Positions 1-7,427 of a stretch of 64,000 nt of DNA are shown here, piece by piece (the first letter of the stretch is position 1; every line of letters starts with the position of its first letter). This stretch comes from Corallococcus macrosporus. GTDB taxonomy: Bacteria > Myxococcota > Myxococcia > Myxococcales > Myxococcaceae. The notes under the pieces were generated by a model. The model did no database searches. It saw only the letters and a list, made by a program, of their open reading frames with translations, and was not told the DNA's origin. The stretch spans positions 3,363,001 to 3,427,000 of the forward strand of contig NZ_JAFIMU010000007.1 of assembly GCF_017302985.1 (NCBI RefSeq), read 5' to 3'. The translations under genes and the position numbers were made by a program.

Positions 1-1
1 G

Positions 2-1489
2 ACGGGGCGGGGACTCAAGGACGTCGCGTGGGTGCTGACGACCCTCGTGATGGCGTTGACCGCGACCGGTTGCGGTGATGAGTGCACCGATGATTTCGAC
101 TGCCGCGACCAGGGCACTCCCGCGGAGGGCCAGCGGTATGTCTGCGTCGAGAACCGTTGCGAGCTGACGTCCAACCCCGTGCCTGATGCGGGCACGGGTA
201 GCGACGCGGGCTCGAACACCGACGCGGGCACGGGTGGCGATGCCGGTGCGACCACGGACGCGGGCACCGTCACCGACGCGGGCTCGAACACCGACGCGGG
301 CACGGGCACCGATGCCGGTACGTCGACCGACGCGGGCACGAGCACGGACGCTGGGACGACGACGGACGCGGGCACGGGCAGCGATGCCGGTACGACGACC
401 GACGCGGGCACGAGCACGGACGCTGGAACAACCACCGACGCGGGCACGGAGACGGACGCGGGCACGGAGACCGACGCAGGAACGGATCCGTGCGCGAGCG
501 CCACCTACGACCCGAAGCTGGGCACGCTCCAGCTCCAGACGGGCTTCGTGGCCGGTGAGTCCGCGCCGCTGCCCACGGCCGCGGGCCCGGTGGGCGTGAC
601 GCCCGGCCCCACGTACTCGCTCTTCACGGTGGTGTCGGAGGGCTACACCGGCCCGCATGCGCTGTACTCGCTGGGCACGTGGCCGCAGGTGTCGCTGGGC
701 GCGACGCCGCTGTTCGACGTGGCCGCTCCCGCCGACCGGGGCCCCTCCGCCGCGATCTTCCTCAGCCCCTTCGTGGAGACGGATGGTCAGCGCGTCCTCA
801 CCGGCTACACGAAGTCCGGCGGTGGCTTCCCCGGCTCCGTGGGCGTCTACGACAGCGCCACTCCGTCCTCCTCCACCTACGTCTCCGCCCCGAGCAACTT
901 CTCCGCGGGCGTCGTGCCGGGCGCGTTCCTCGTCAACGGCGGTGGGCTCGGCACGGTGTCGGCGGGCCTGGGCATCTACGCGTTGAGGACGGACACGTTC
1001 AGCGCGCTGAAGGTGGGCACGCTCCCTCCGGAGACGGGCGGCAGTGGCTTCACCGCCGTGTCCACCAACGGCGTCGCGATGCTCGGCTACTACTCCGACG
1101 ACACCTTCCTCAACGAGGGCCGCGCGGTGGGCCCCGCGACCATCGCCCAGGCGCTCTCCTCCGGCACGCCGTTCGACGTGGCGGCCGCGCCCGCGCTCGA
1201 GGTGGGCTCCAACTTCGTCGCCGCCTCCGGCCACGGCGAGGGCGTGTCGGTGCTTCGCGGTGACTACGTTCCCCCGAACTACAACTTCGAAGGCACGGAC
1301 GTCTCGCGCTTCGCCTTCACCGTGACGGATGCCGGCGCGACCGTGTCCATCGGCGCCCGTCAGCCCGTCCTCGTCTATGCGGATCAGTGCACGCGCGTGA
1401 CCGGGCTGACCTCGCTCGGCTCGGACCTGCTCGTCGGCGTGGATGACAAGAACGGCACGCGCCTCGTGCGCATCCAGCAGGCCCGGTGA
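2..1489 (+). CDS. Family A surface lipoprotein with DAGT linker (A1), 5' partial
   Basis: Secreted lipoprotein of unassigned family, first of three paralogues here (with 2783-4189 and 4602-5954). The frame stays open to the window edge. A GTG at 32 could start it, but the paralogues have longer basic N-termini, so the true start is probably upstream. A hydrophobic signal segment ends in a lipobox-like ATGC just before GDEC. It is followed by a conserved Cys-rich patch (ECTDDFDCRD), a 17-unit Asp-Ala-Gly linker, and a roughly 330-residue C-terminal domain beginning near TYDPKLGTLQLQTGF. The C-terminal domain is rich in short beta-like repeats and could be a beta-propeller (inference). The stop overlaps a GTG of the next gene, but that gene's better start is the ATG at 1498, so the two probably form one operon. 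The third paralogue lies behind a cobalamin riboswitch, which suggests a role in surface capture of corrinoids; that link is inferred for this copy. Confidence 0.8.
   Translation, partial: TGRGLKDVAWVLTTLVMALTATGCGDECTDDFDCRDQGTPAEGQRYVCVENRCELTSNPVPDAGTGSDAGSNTDAGTGGDAGATTDAGTVTDAGSNTDAGTGTDAGTSTDAGTSTDAGTTTDAGTGSDAGTTTDAGTSTDAGTTTDAGTETDAGTETDAGTDPCASATYDPKLGTLQLQTGFVAGESAPLPTAAGPVGVTPGPTYSLFTVVSEGYTGPHALYSLGTWPQVSLGATPLFDVAAPADRGPSAAIFLSPFVETDGQRVLTGYTKSGGGFPGSVGVYDSATPSSSTYVSAPSNFSAGVVPGAFLVNGGGLGTVSAGLGIYALRTDTFSALKVGTLPPETGGSGFTAVSTNGVAMLGYYSDDTFLNEGRAVGPATIAQALSSGTPFDVAAAPALEVGSNFVAASGHGEGVSVLRGDYVPPNYNFEGTDVSRFAFTVTDAGATVSIGARQPVLVYADQCTRVTGLTSLGSDLLVGVDDKNGTRLVRIQQAR
185..490 (+). 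repeat. 18-bp coding repeat (DAGxxx), 17 units
   Basis: Seventeen in-frame hexapeptide units of the form Asp-Ala-Gly-Thr/Ser-x-Thr/Ser/Gly, encoded by 18-bp degenerate repeats. They form an extended linker between the lipidated N-terminus and the folded C-terminal domain. Unit number differs among the three paralogues (17, 9 and 8), consistent with slippage or recombination. Confidence 0.9.
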
Positions 1490-1497
1490 GGACACCC

Positions 1498-2172
1498 ATG
1501 AAGACCCTTCTTCCGAAGTCGTTCGCGCTGGGCTTCACCGCGCTGCTCGCCGTGGCTTGCGGCGGCGAAGACATGCAGGACTCCCTCCAGACACAGCCGC
1601 TCGTGGGCGACGCTTTCGCGGACCGCATCGAGTCCTTCTCGCCGGGCACCGGCGCCGGGTTCGGTCAGTCGCAGCTTCCGGGCATCGTGCTGGGCGCTCC
1701 GCAGGGGGCTGGCGCGGGGTCGGGCTCGCTGGACGTGGTGTCGCTCGGGTTCAACGGCGTCATCGTCCTGGAGTTCACCGACATCGCGGTGACGGACGGG
1801 CCGGGCGTGGACCTGCTGGTCTTCGAGAACGCGTTCATCAAGCCCAGCGGCAAGCCGTTCGCGGAGACGGGCGTGGTGGCCGTCAGCGACGACGGCGTCA
1901 CCTGGCACGAGTTCCCGTGCGCGTCCTCGGACGTGACGAACAACTTCCCGGGCTGCGCGGGCGTCACGCCCGTGTACTCGAGCTCCGCCAGTGGCATCTC
2001 GCCCACCGACCCGGCCGTGGCGGGCGGGGACGGCTTCGACCTGGCGGACGTGGGCCTCACCCGGGCCCGCTTCGTGCGCATCCGCGACTCCGGCGCCAAC
2101 GGCTACGCGGGCACCAGCGGCGGCTTCGACCTGGATGCCGTCGCGGTGGTGAACGGCGTGCAGTTGCCGTAG
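1498..2172 (+). CDS. Family B surface lipoprotein (B1)
   Basis: Predicted 224-residue exported lipoprotein. The ATG at 1498 gives MKTLLPKSFALGF and a signal peptide ending in the lipobox LAVAC. A GTG at 1486 overlaps the upstream stop and is a less likely start. The mature domain contains GAPQGAGAGSGSLDVVSLG, LEFTDIAV, DLLVFENAF, VSDDGVTWHEFPC and a C-terminal GGDGFDLADVG...GGFDLDAVAVVNG stretch, all strongly conserved in the paralogue at 5954-6742. The pattern (smooth beta strands, DLLVFENAF, then an exposed SDDG loop) looks like a beta-sandwich surface protein. I recall similar cell-surface proteins beside vitamin B12 uptake genes in Bacteroidetes, but no homology search was possible. It follows a family A gene, as B2 follows A3, so A-B pairs probably act together. 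Confidence 0.75.
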   Translation: MKTLLPKSFALGFTALLAVACGGEDMQDSLQTQPLVGDAFADRIESFSPGTGAGFGQSQLPGIVLGAPQGAGAGSGSLDVVSLGFNGVIVLEFTDIAVTDGPGVDLLVFENAFIKPSGKPFAETGVVAVSDDGVTWHEFPCASSDVTNNFPGCAGVTPVYSSSASGISPTDPAVAGGDGFDLADVGLTRARFVRIRDSGANGYAGTSGGFDLDAVAVVNGVQLP

Positions 2173-2317
2173 TCGCGCGCGCGAGCGCCGGGGCCGTTCT
2201 CCAGCGGACGGTCCCGGCGGCTTCGCGCGCCCATACGGCGAGTCCGGGCCGCACGAGGCTTCCGGGGTGGGGGCGGCGGCATTACATGCGCGCTGTCCCT
2301 CCCCCGGATGTGCCTCC

Positions 2318-2653
2318 ATGAATCGTCGTCTCGCCTCACTCCTCGTGCTGCTGGGCGTCCTGCTCGGCGCGGCCGCCACCTTCCTCGTGCCCTCGGCGGT
2401 CTGGGCCCAGACGTCGCGCACCCGGGCGGCGCCCGCGAAGGAGGCACCGCCGCCTCCGCCCGCGCCTCCGCCGGCTCCCGCGTACGAGTACACCTTCCTC
2501 AAGCGCGAGGGCCCGGACGAGGACCTCGTGGAGCTCCAGCGCCTGGGCGCGGAGGGCTGGCGCGTGGTGTCCACCGTCGTCGTGGACGGCAGCACGCGGC
2601 GCTACGTGCTGATGCGTGACCGCCGCGCGGAACCCGCGCCGCGGGCCCCCTGA
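2318..2653 (+). CDS. Small exported protein with DUF4177-like C-terminus
   Basis: Predicted 111-residue protein starting at ATG 2318. Residues about 1-30 form a signal peptide or single membrane anchor (MNRRLASLLVLLGVLLGAA...AVWAQ). A proline/alanine-rich linker follows, then a C-terminal module with YEYTFLKREG, LQRLGAEGWRVVS and RYVLMRDR. The pattern of an opening YEY strand, GAEGW helix end and closing YVLMR strand resembles DUF4177-type domains of unknown function. It sits between B1 and A2 and does not resemble either, so a link to the lipoprotein cluster is uncertain. I do not recognise a specific function. Confidence 0.6.
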   Translation: MNRRLASLLVLLGVLLGAAATFLVPSAVWAQTSRTRAAPAKEAPPPPPAPPPAPAYEYTFLKREGPDEDLVELQRLGAEGWRVVSTVVVDGSTRRYVLMRDRRAEPAPRAP

Positions 2654-2782
2654 CACCGGGTCACCCTCGTCCCGCCCATCCGCGGCGCAATTGCTGGCGG
2701 CGACTCCGCGTCCCTGTCCTTTACTCCTCGCCACCGATACCCGTGCGCCATCACGGCTCACGGGCAAGGAGCGAGGACGCGG

Positions 2783-4189
2783 ATGCGTAGCGACAGCAAC
2801 ACGATGTGGATGGGCAAGAAGGCGCAGCGCGCGGGACTGCTGGGCACCCTGCTGGCGGTGATGCTGGGGAGCACGGGCTGCGGCGAGGAGTGCGTGGACG
2901 CCTTCGACTGTCGTGACGAGGGCACGGCGCCGACGGGCAAGGCCTGGGCCTGCGTCGAGGAGAAGTGCACCCAGGTCGCCATCACCAACCCCGATGGCGA
3001 CGACGCGGGGACGCAGACCGACGCAGGAACACAGACGGACGCCGGAACACAGACCGACGCTGGGACGCAGACCGACGCTGGGACGGAAACGGACGCGGGC
3101 ACGCAGACGGACGCGGGCACGGAGACCGACGCCGGAACGGATCCGGACGCAGGGCCGGACGTGGGCTCCGACCCGTGCGAGACCGCCACGTATGATCCGA
3201 AGCTGGGCACGCTCCAGCTCCAGACGGGCTACGTGGTTGGCGAGTCCGCGGCGCTGCAGGGCCCGGCCAACAGCTCGGGCTTCATCGTCGTCACGCCCGG
3301 CCCCACGTATGCGCTCTACGCGGTGATTGGTGGCTCGGTGCAGTCCAGCGAGGCGCCCATGGTGTATTCGCTGGGCACCTGGCCCCAGGTGGAGCTGGGA
3401 GCGACGCCGCTGTTCGACGTGCTCGCTCCCGAGGACCGGAACACGACCCCTGGGTGGATCGCCAGCGCCCTCGTGACGGATGGCCAGCACCTCCTCACCG
3501 GCTACATGCGGCCCAGCGGAGGCATTGCACCCGCGGCCGGGGCGGTGGGAGTCCACGACCTCGCCACGTCGGCCGCCTCCACGTATCTCCCCGCGCCCAA
3601 CATCCTCTACGCGGGCGCCGCGCCCGGCGTGTTCCTCACCGTCAGCGATGGCCTGGGCACCGTGTCCGAGGGGCGGAGCGTCTACGCGCTCAAGACCGAC
3701 GCGTCTCCGTTCACCGCCCTGAAGGTCGGCACGTTCCCGGCGAACATCCACGGCGGGGGTGCCATCAGCGTCTCCACCCATGGCGTCGCCATGCTCAGCT
3801 ACCTCTCCCAGGCGGACAATCGCTACCACGGCCACGCCGTGGCGCCGGCCGTGCTGACACAGGCGCTCACCACGGGGACGCCGTTCGCCGTGGCGGAGGC
3901 TCCCGAGGTGGACACCTTCCTGGGCCCCGTCTCCGCGATGGGCGAAGGCGTCGCGGTGCTGCGCGGCGGCGACACGCCGCCCGACTTCGGCTTCACGGAC
4001 ATCGCCCGCTACGCCTTCACGGTGACGGGTGCGGGCGCGACCGTCACGGTGGGTGCTCCCGAGCCCGTCCTCACCTTCCCGAACCAGTGCACCCTGGTTT
4101 CGATGATGGTCCCCATGGGCTCGGACCTGCTGGTCAAGGTGCAGGACAAGAACGGTGCGCGGCTCGTCCGCATCCACGACGGGCGATAA
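2783..4189 (+). CDS. Family A surface lipoprotein with DAGT linker (A2)
   Basis: Second family A paralogue, 468 residues. ATG 2783 lies after AGGAGCGAGGACGCG, the same leader that precedes A3. The N-terminus is a basic stretch (MGKKAQR), a hydrophobic core and a lipobox-like STGC. The Cys-rich patch GEECVDAFDCRDEGT follows, then a 9-unit DAG linker and the conserved C-terminal domain (ATYDPKLGTLQLQTGY, TPGPTYALYAV, YSLGTWPQVELGATPLFDV, GSDLLVKVQDKNGARLVRI). This copy has no family B partner downstream; the riboswitch for A3 lies just after it. The function is inferred only from A3's riboswitch: a candidate cell-surface corrinoid-binding lipoprotein. It could equally be a general adhesin-like surface protein. 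Confidence 0.85.
   Translation: MRSDSNTMWMGKKAQRAGLLGTLLAVMLGSTGCGEECVDAFDCRDEGTAPTGKAWACVEEKCTQVAITNPDGDDAGTQTDAGTQTDAGTQTDAGTQTDAGTETDAGTQTDAGTETDAGTDPDAGPDVGSDPCETATYDPKLGTLQLQTGYVVGESAALQGPANSSGFIVVTPGPTYALYAVIGGSVQSSEAPMVYSLGTWPQVELGATPLFDVLAPEDRNTTPGWIASALVTDGQHLLTGYMRPSGGIAPAAGAVGVHDLATSAASTYLPAPNILYAGAAPGVFLTVSDGLGTVSEGRSVYALKTDASPFTALKVGTFPANIHGGGAISVSTHGVAMLSYLSQADNRYHGHAVAPAVLTQALTTGTPFAVAEAPEVDTFLGPVSAMGEGVAVLRGGDTPPDFGFTDIARYAFTVTGAGATVTVGAPEPVLTFPNQCTLVSMMVPMGSDLLVKVQDKNGARLVRIHDGR
3002..3163 (+). repeat. 18-bp coding repeat (DAGTQT/DAGTET), 9 units
   Basis: Nine in-frame DAG hexapeptide units, mostly DAGTQT, linking the lipidated N-terminus of A2 to its folded domain. The units are more uniform than those of A1, which suggests recent expansion. 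Confidence 0.9.
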
Positions 4190-4244
4190 GCGTCTTCATT
4201 CCCACGCGGTCGCCCTGGCGGCCGCGTGTGGAACCCGCACCGCA

Positions 4245-4271
4245 TTGACTTTGCCCCGGGGCCGCCATAGT
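4245..4271 (+). promoter_or_regulatory. Candidate sigma-70-type promoter for the riboswitch transcript
   Basis: TTGACT at 4245-4250 and CATAGT at 4266-4271, spacing 15. Transcription would start near 4278, right at the 5' edge of the cobalamin riboswitch. Four of six bases match in the -10 and five in the -35; the spacing is short, so this is a moderate call. Confidence 0.45.
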
Positions 4272-4279
4272 CCCGCCCC

Positions 4280-4416
4280 GTCATCGATGCCTTCCCGCCA
4301 TGGGGTAGGAGGGCTTCCAGGGAACCCGGTGTGAGTCCGGGACTGCCCCGCAGCGGTGAGCAGGAGCGGCGTTCGCACGAACCCCGCTCCCGCGAGTCCG
4401 AAGACCTGGCGACGAC
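4280..4416 (+). promoter_or_regulatory. Cobalamin (adenosylcobalamin-class) riboswitch
   Basis: The leader has the hallmark B12 riboswitch blocks in the right order: GGGAACCCGGTGTGAGTCCGG at about 4320-4340, the CTGCCCCGCAGCGGTGA box at about 4343-4359, and the downstream GAGTCCGAAGACCTGGC block at about 4394-4410. Together they form the conserved P3-P6 core and the P7-J6 region that binds the corrinoid. The 5' boundary is approximate. It lies on the strand of, and about 185 nt before, the family A gene at 4602. Established knowledge of this RNA class predicts repression of downstream genes when cobalamin is abundant. The A3-B2-Rieske genes are therefore likely B12-repressed. Confidence 0.9.
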
Positions 4417-4445
4417 CCGGCGCCCCTCCTCACGGAGGGGCCCGG
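4417..4445 (+). terminator. Hairpin immediately after riboswitch (possible expression platform)
   Basis: GCCCCTCC (4422-4429) pairs perfectly with GGAGGGGC (4434-4441) around a TCAC loop. The stem extends through CCGG/CCGG with one bulged C, giving about 12 GC-rich pairs. There is no U-tract, so it is not a canonical intrinsic terminator. It could act as a Rho-linked or anti-structure element between aptamer and gene. Confidence 0.4.
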
Positions 4446-4601
4446 CTACAGACCGGAACCTCCGAGGGGAGCTGACGGCGAAGGCAGGCCTCCAGCGCGC
4501 GACACGCGCCTGGCGGTCCGGTGCCTCGCGTCCGTGCCGCCCCCCGCCAGGAGAAGGCCTTGTCCGCCTGCGTGCGGAGAAGGGCCAGGAGCGAGGACGC
4601 G

Positions 4602-5954
4602 ATGCGGACCGACATGAAGCGGATGGGCACGAAGGGCCAGCGCGCGGCGCTGATGGGCGCCCTGCTGGCGGTGGTGCTGGGCGGTACGGGTTGCGGCGAG
4701 GAGTGCGTGGACGCCTTCGACTGCCGCGACAAGGGCTCGCCCCCGGAGGGCCGGGCCTGGGCCTGTGTCGAGGAGACGTGCACCCAGGTCGACGTCTCCA
4801 CGGGCGGCGACGACGCGGGCACGGACACCGACGCGGGCACCGGCACGGACGCGGGCACGAACACCGACGCGGGCACGAACACCGACGCGGGCACCGGCAC
4901 GGATGGCGGCACCGGTACGGATGGCGGCACCGGTACGGATGGCGGCACGGCCTCCTGCGGCCCGCTGCCTCGCGAGTCGGTGCTGGGCACGCTCCAGCTC
5001 CAGACGGGCTTCGTCGTCGCGGAGTCCGCGCCCCTGTCCACGGAGGTGGTCGCGGTGGTGTCCACGCCCGGCCCCACGTACTCGCTCTTCGGGCTGCGCC
5101 AGACGGCCACGGGCCGCGACGTCTTCTCGCTGGGCACCTGGCCGGACGTGCAACTGGCGGACGCGGCGCTCGACACGGTGCTCGCGCCCGCGGACCGTGC
5201 CAACGCGGCCGGCACCTTCCCGTCCTACTTCCTGGCCCATGACGGCACGCGCCTGCTCGCGGGCTACACGAAGAGCGGCTTCCCCGCTCCGGGCTCCGTC
5301 GCGGTGGTGGATCCGGCCGGGCGCGACGCGACGGACTACCTCGACGCGCCGGACAACTACACCGCCGTGGGCACCACGGACGCGTTCCTCATCAACGGCG
5401 GCGGCCTGGACACGGTGTCGGAAGGCTTCGGCGTCTACGCGCTGGTGACCTCCGCCAAGCCCTACGCCGCGGTGAAGGTGGTGGACTTCCCGGCGCAGGT
5501 GGGCGGCAGCGGCTTCTCCGCCATCGCGAGCAACAACATCACGGTGTTCGGCTACTCGCTGCCGGACACGTACGTGAACGTGGCCCATGCCGTGGCCTAC
5601 GCGAAGCTGGGCGAGGCGCTGGCCTCGCGCACACCGGTGGTGCTCACGAACGAGCCGAAGGTGGACGTGGGCTCGAACTTCAACGCCGCCGCGGGCTTCG
5701 GCAGCGGCGTGGCGATGGCGCGCGGCGCCTACAATGCCTCCTTCACCTTCGAGGTCTCCGACGTGTCGCGCTTCTCGCTCACCCCGGGCCTGGGCGGCAA
5801 CCAGCCCATCAGCGTGGGCACCCGCGAGCCGGTGGTCACCGCCACGGACGCGTGCACGAGCGTGAACCTGCTGTCGTCGCTGGGCTCGGACCTGCTCGTG
5901 GGCGTGACGGACGTCAACGGCCGCCGCCTCGTGCGCATCCAGCAGGCTCCGTGA
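4602..5954 (+). CDS. Family A surface lipoprotein with DAGT linker (A3), riboswitch-controlled
   Basis: Third family A paralogue, 450 residues. I chose ATG 4602 because AGGAGCGAGG lies just upstream and because MRTDMKRMGTKGQRAALMG then matches A2's N-terminus. It has a signal peptide with lipobox GTGC, the Cys-rich patch GEECVDAFDCRDKG, an 8-unit DAG/DGG linker, and the conserved domain (SVLGTLQLQTGFVVAESAPL, TPGPTYSLFG, FSLGTWPDVQLA, GSDLLVGVTDVNGRRLVRI). The cobalamin riboswitch ends about 185 nt upstream on the same strand. The stop codon overlaps the start of B2 (TGATG). The regulation is well supported by sequence. The proposed job, binding corrinoids at the outer membrane surface in the manner of BtuG-type beta-propeller lipoproteins of Bacteroides, is inference; no TonB receptor is visible in the window. 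Confidence 0.88.
   Translation: MRTDMKRMGTKGQRAALMGALLAVVLGGTGCGEECVDAFDCRDKGSPPEGRAWACVEETCTQVDVSTGGDDAGTDTDAGTGTDAGTNTDAGTNTDAGTGTDGGTGTDGGTGTDGGTASCGPLPRESVLGTLQLQTGFVVAESAPLSTEVVAVVSTPGPTYSLFGLRQTATGRDVFSLGTWPDVQLADAALDTVLAPADRANAAGTFPSYFLAHDGTRLLAGYTKSGFPAPGSVAVVDPAGRDATDYLDAPDNYTAVGTTDAFLINGGGLDTVSEGFGVYALVTSAKPYAAVKVVDFPAQVGGSGFSAIASNNITVFGYSLPDTYVNVAHAVAYAKLGEALASRTPVVLTNEPKVDVGSNFNAAAGFGSGVAMARGAYNASFTFEVSDVSRFSLTPGLGGNQPISVGTREPVVTATDACTSVNLLSSLGSDLLVGVTDVNGRRLVRIQQAP
4812..4955 (+). repeat. 18-bp coding repeat (DAGTxT then DGGTGT), 8 units
   Basis: Eight in-frame hexapeptide units. The last three have Ala changed to Gly (DGGTGT) with near-identical DNA (GGTACGGATGGCGGCACC), indicating recent local duplication. 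It is the linker of lipoprotein A3. Confidence 0.88.
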
Positions 5955-6742
5955 TGAAGCGCCCGTTGCTCGCGCTCGGCGCGCTGCTGACCCTGGGCGC
6001 GTGCTCGGGCGACCCGGACCCGGCGCCGCCGCCGGGCTCCGACATCGTGGACGCCGGCACCCGCGCGGATGCCGGTCCGTCCGATGCCGGCGTCACCGAT
6101 GCCGGGGCGGACGTGGACGCGGGGACGGACACGGATGCCGGTGCCGACGCGGGCTCGCGGCCGGTGGATCCGTTCGCGGACCGGGTGACGGCGTATCACT
6201 TCGGCGACGCGGCCGGCTTCGGGCAGGACCGCTTCCCGGGCGTCGTGCTCGGGGCTCCGGTGGGGGCGGGCCAGTACACGGGCTCGCTCGACGTGCTGTC
6301 GCTGGGGAAGGGCGGCTCCATCACCCTGGAGTTCACCGACCTGTTCGCGGTGGACGGCCCGGGCGTGGACCTGCTCGTGTTCGAGAACGCCTTCCAGAAG
6401 GTGGGCGGCGACATCTTCGCGGAGACGGCCAGCGTGTCCGTCAGCGACGACGGCCTCACCTGGTTCGACTTCCCCTGCGCCTCCACCGACAAGGACGGCG
6501 GCTTCCCGGGCTGTGCCGGGACGCATCCGGTGCACTCGGCGCCGGACAACGGCGTGTCCCCCACCGACCCGGCCGTGGCGGGCGGGGACGGCTTCGACCT
6601 GGCGGACGTGGGGCTCGCCCGCGCCCGCTTCGTGCGCCTCACCGACACGGGGCTCAACGGCTACGCGGGCACCAGCGGCGGCTTCGACCTGGATGCGCTG
6701 TCCGTGGTGAACGGGCAGCTGCCGGACGGTGGCGTGCCGTGA
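5954..6742 (+). CDS. Family B surface lipoprotein with DAG linker (B2)
   Basis: Paralogue of 1498-2172, 262 residues. ATG 5954 overlaps A3's stop as TGATG, implying translational coupling. The signal peptide MKRPLLALGALLTLGAC ends in a clear lipobox. Unlike B1 it carries an irregular DAG-rich linker (about residues 30-67), as if acquired from family A. The domain then matches B1 block for block: GAPVGAGQYTGSLDVLSLG, SITLEFTDLFAVDGPGVDLLVFENAF, VSDDGLTWFDFPC, FPGCAGTHPV, GGDGFDLADVGLARARFVRL and SGGFDLDALSVVNG. It is in the riboswitch-controlled operon, so expression should fall when B12 is plentiful. The molecular function is unknown; an outer-surface partner of the family A protein is the simplest reading. 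Confidence 0.85.
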   Translation: MKRPLLALGALLTLGACSGDPDPAPPPGSDIVDAGTRADAGPSDAGVTDAGADVDAGTDTDAGADAGSRPVDPFADRVTAYHFGDAAGFGQDRFPGVVLGAPVGAGQYTGSLDVLSLGKGGSITLEFTDLFAVDGPGVDLLVFENAFQKVGGDIFAETASVSVSDDGLTWFDFPCASTDKDGGFPGCAGTHPVHSAPDNGVSPTDPAVAGGDGFDLADVGLARARFVRLTDTGLNGYAGTSGGFDLDALSVVNGQLPDGGVP

Positions 6743-7281
6743 GCCCGCGTGCGCTCCACCCGCCTTCCGAAGACGCGGGGGTGGGTGGAGTGGATCGCCG
6801 TCAGGCGCTGTGCACGCTGCTGCGCGGCACCTGCGCCCTGGCCGCGCTGGGCTGCGGCGGTGACTGGCGCGAGGCCGTGGTGCTCCCCGCGCCGGAAGGG
6901 GACGAAGACCCCGTGCCCGCCACCTGCGGCGACACCGGGGTCCCCGGCACGGCCCAGGAGGGGTGGGTGGAGGTCCCGCTCCAGCAGCATCCCGCCCTGC
7001 GCGAGCCGGGAGGCCAGTCCACCGTCCGCGTCCCGGACGCGCTCCTGGACGTGGTGGTGGTGCACACGGCGGACGGCTGCTACCGGGCCGTGTGGCGCAC
7101 CTGCACCCATGGCGACTGCGCGGTGGCCTGGGACGGAGCGCTGGGGCTGGTGGAGTGCCCCTGCCATGGCTCGCGCTTCGGCCTGGACGGCCGCGTGGTC
7201 CGGGGCCCCGCGTCCCGGCCGCTGACGGCCTTCCGCACCCTGCGCGTGGGTGACTCCCTCTTCATCCACCGCCCCAGGTGA
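6739..7281 (+). CDS. Rieske [2Fe-2S] lipoprotein, Tat-like signal
   Basis: Predicted 180-residue exported Rieske protein. GTG 6739 overlaps the TGA of B2 (GTGA); an in-frame GTG at 6790 would give a shorter form starting just before the twin-arginine segment. VDRRQALCTLLRG followed by LAALGCGG looks like a Tat-type signal joined to a lipobox, which fits export of a folded iron-sulfur protein. The cluster ligands are visible: Cys122-Thr-His124 (CTHGDC) and Cys140-Pro-Cys-His143 (CPCHGSRF), with the flanking FGLDG loop. It is the last gene of the B12-riboswitch transcript. A role in electron transfer at the cell envelope, perhaps to a bound corrinoid or an oxygenase, is speculation. Confidence 0.85.
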   Translation: MSPRALHPPSEDAGVGGVDRRQALCTLLRGTCALAALGCGGDWREAVVLPAPEGDEDPVPATCGDTGVPGTAQEGWVEVPLQQHPALREPGGQSTVRVPDALLDVVVVHTADGCYRAVWRTCTHGDCAVAWDGALGLVECPCHGSRFGLDGRVVRGPASRPLTAFRTLRVGDSLFIHRPR

Positions 7282-7289
7282 ACTCCGAC

Positions 7290-7317
7290 CCCGGCCCGGC
7301 TCCCAGCGCGGGCCGGG
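7290..7317 (+). terminator. GC-rich hairpin after the Rieske gene
   Basis: CCCGGCCCG (7290-7298) and CGGGCCGGG (7309-7317) form a perfect 9-bp stem with a 10-nt loop, 9 nt past the stop. There is no U-tract, so it is a possible transcript end or 3' stabiliser rather than a textbook intrinsic terminator. Confidence 0.4.
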
Positions 7318-7427
7318 CCCCCTGGGTATGACGCGACGCGGGAGGGCTTCCGGGGCCTTGGCTGGACGCCCGTATTCCACGGGAAAGCGTCTCGGACTCT
7401 CGGAAGATTGGGAGGTCGTGTAATGTC

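Noticed and set aside
186-599. Arg/Thr-rich frame overlapping the DAGT repeats
   Set aside because: It is a frame shadow of the repeat-rich gene and has low-complexity composition; the same appears at every DAGT array.
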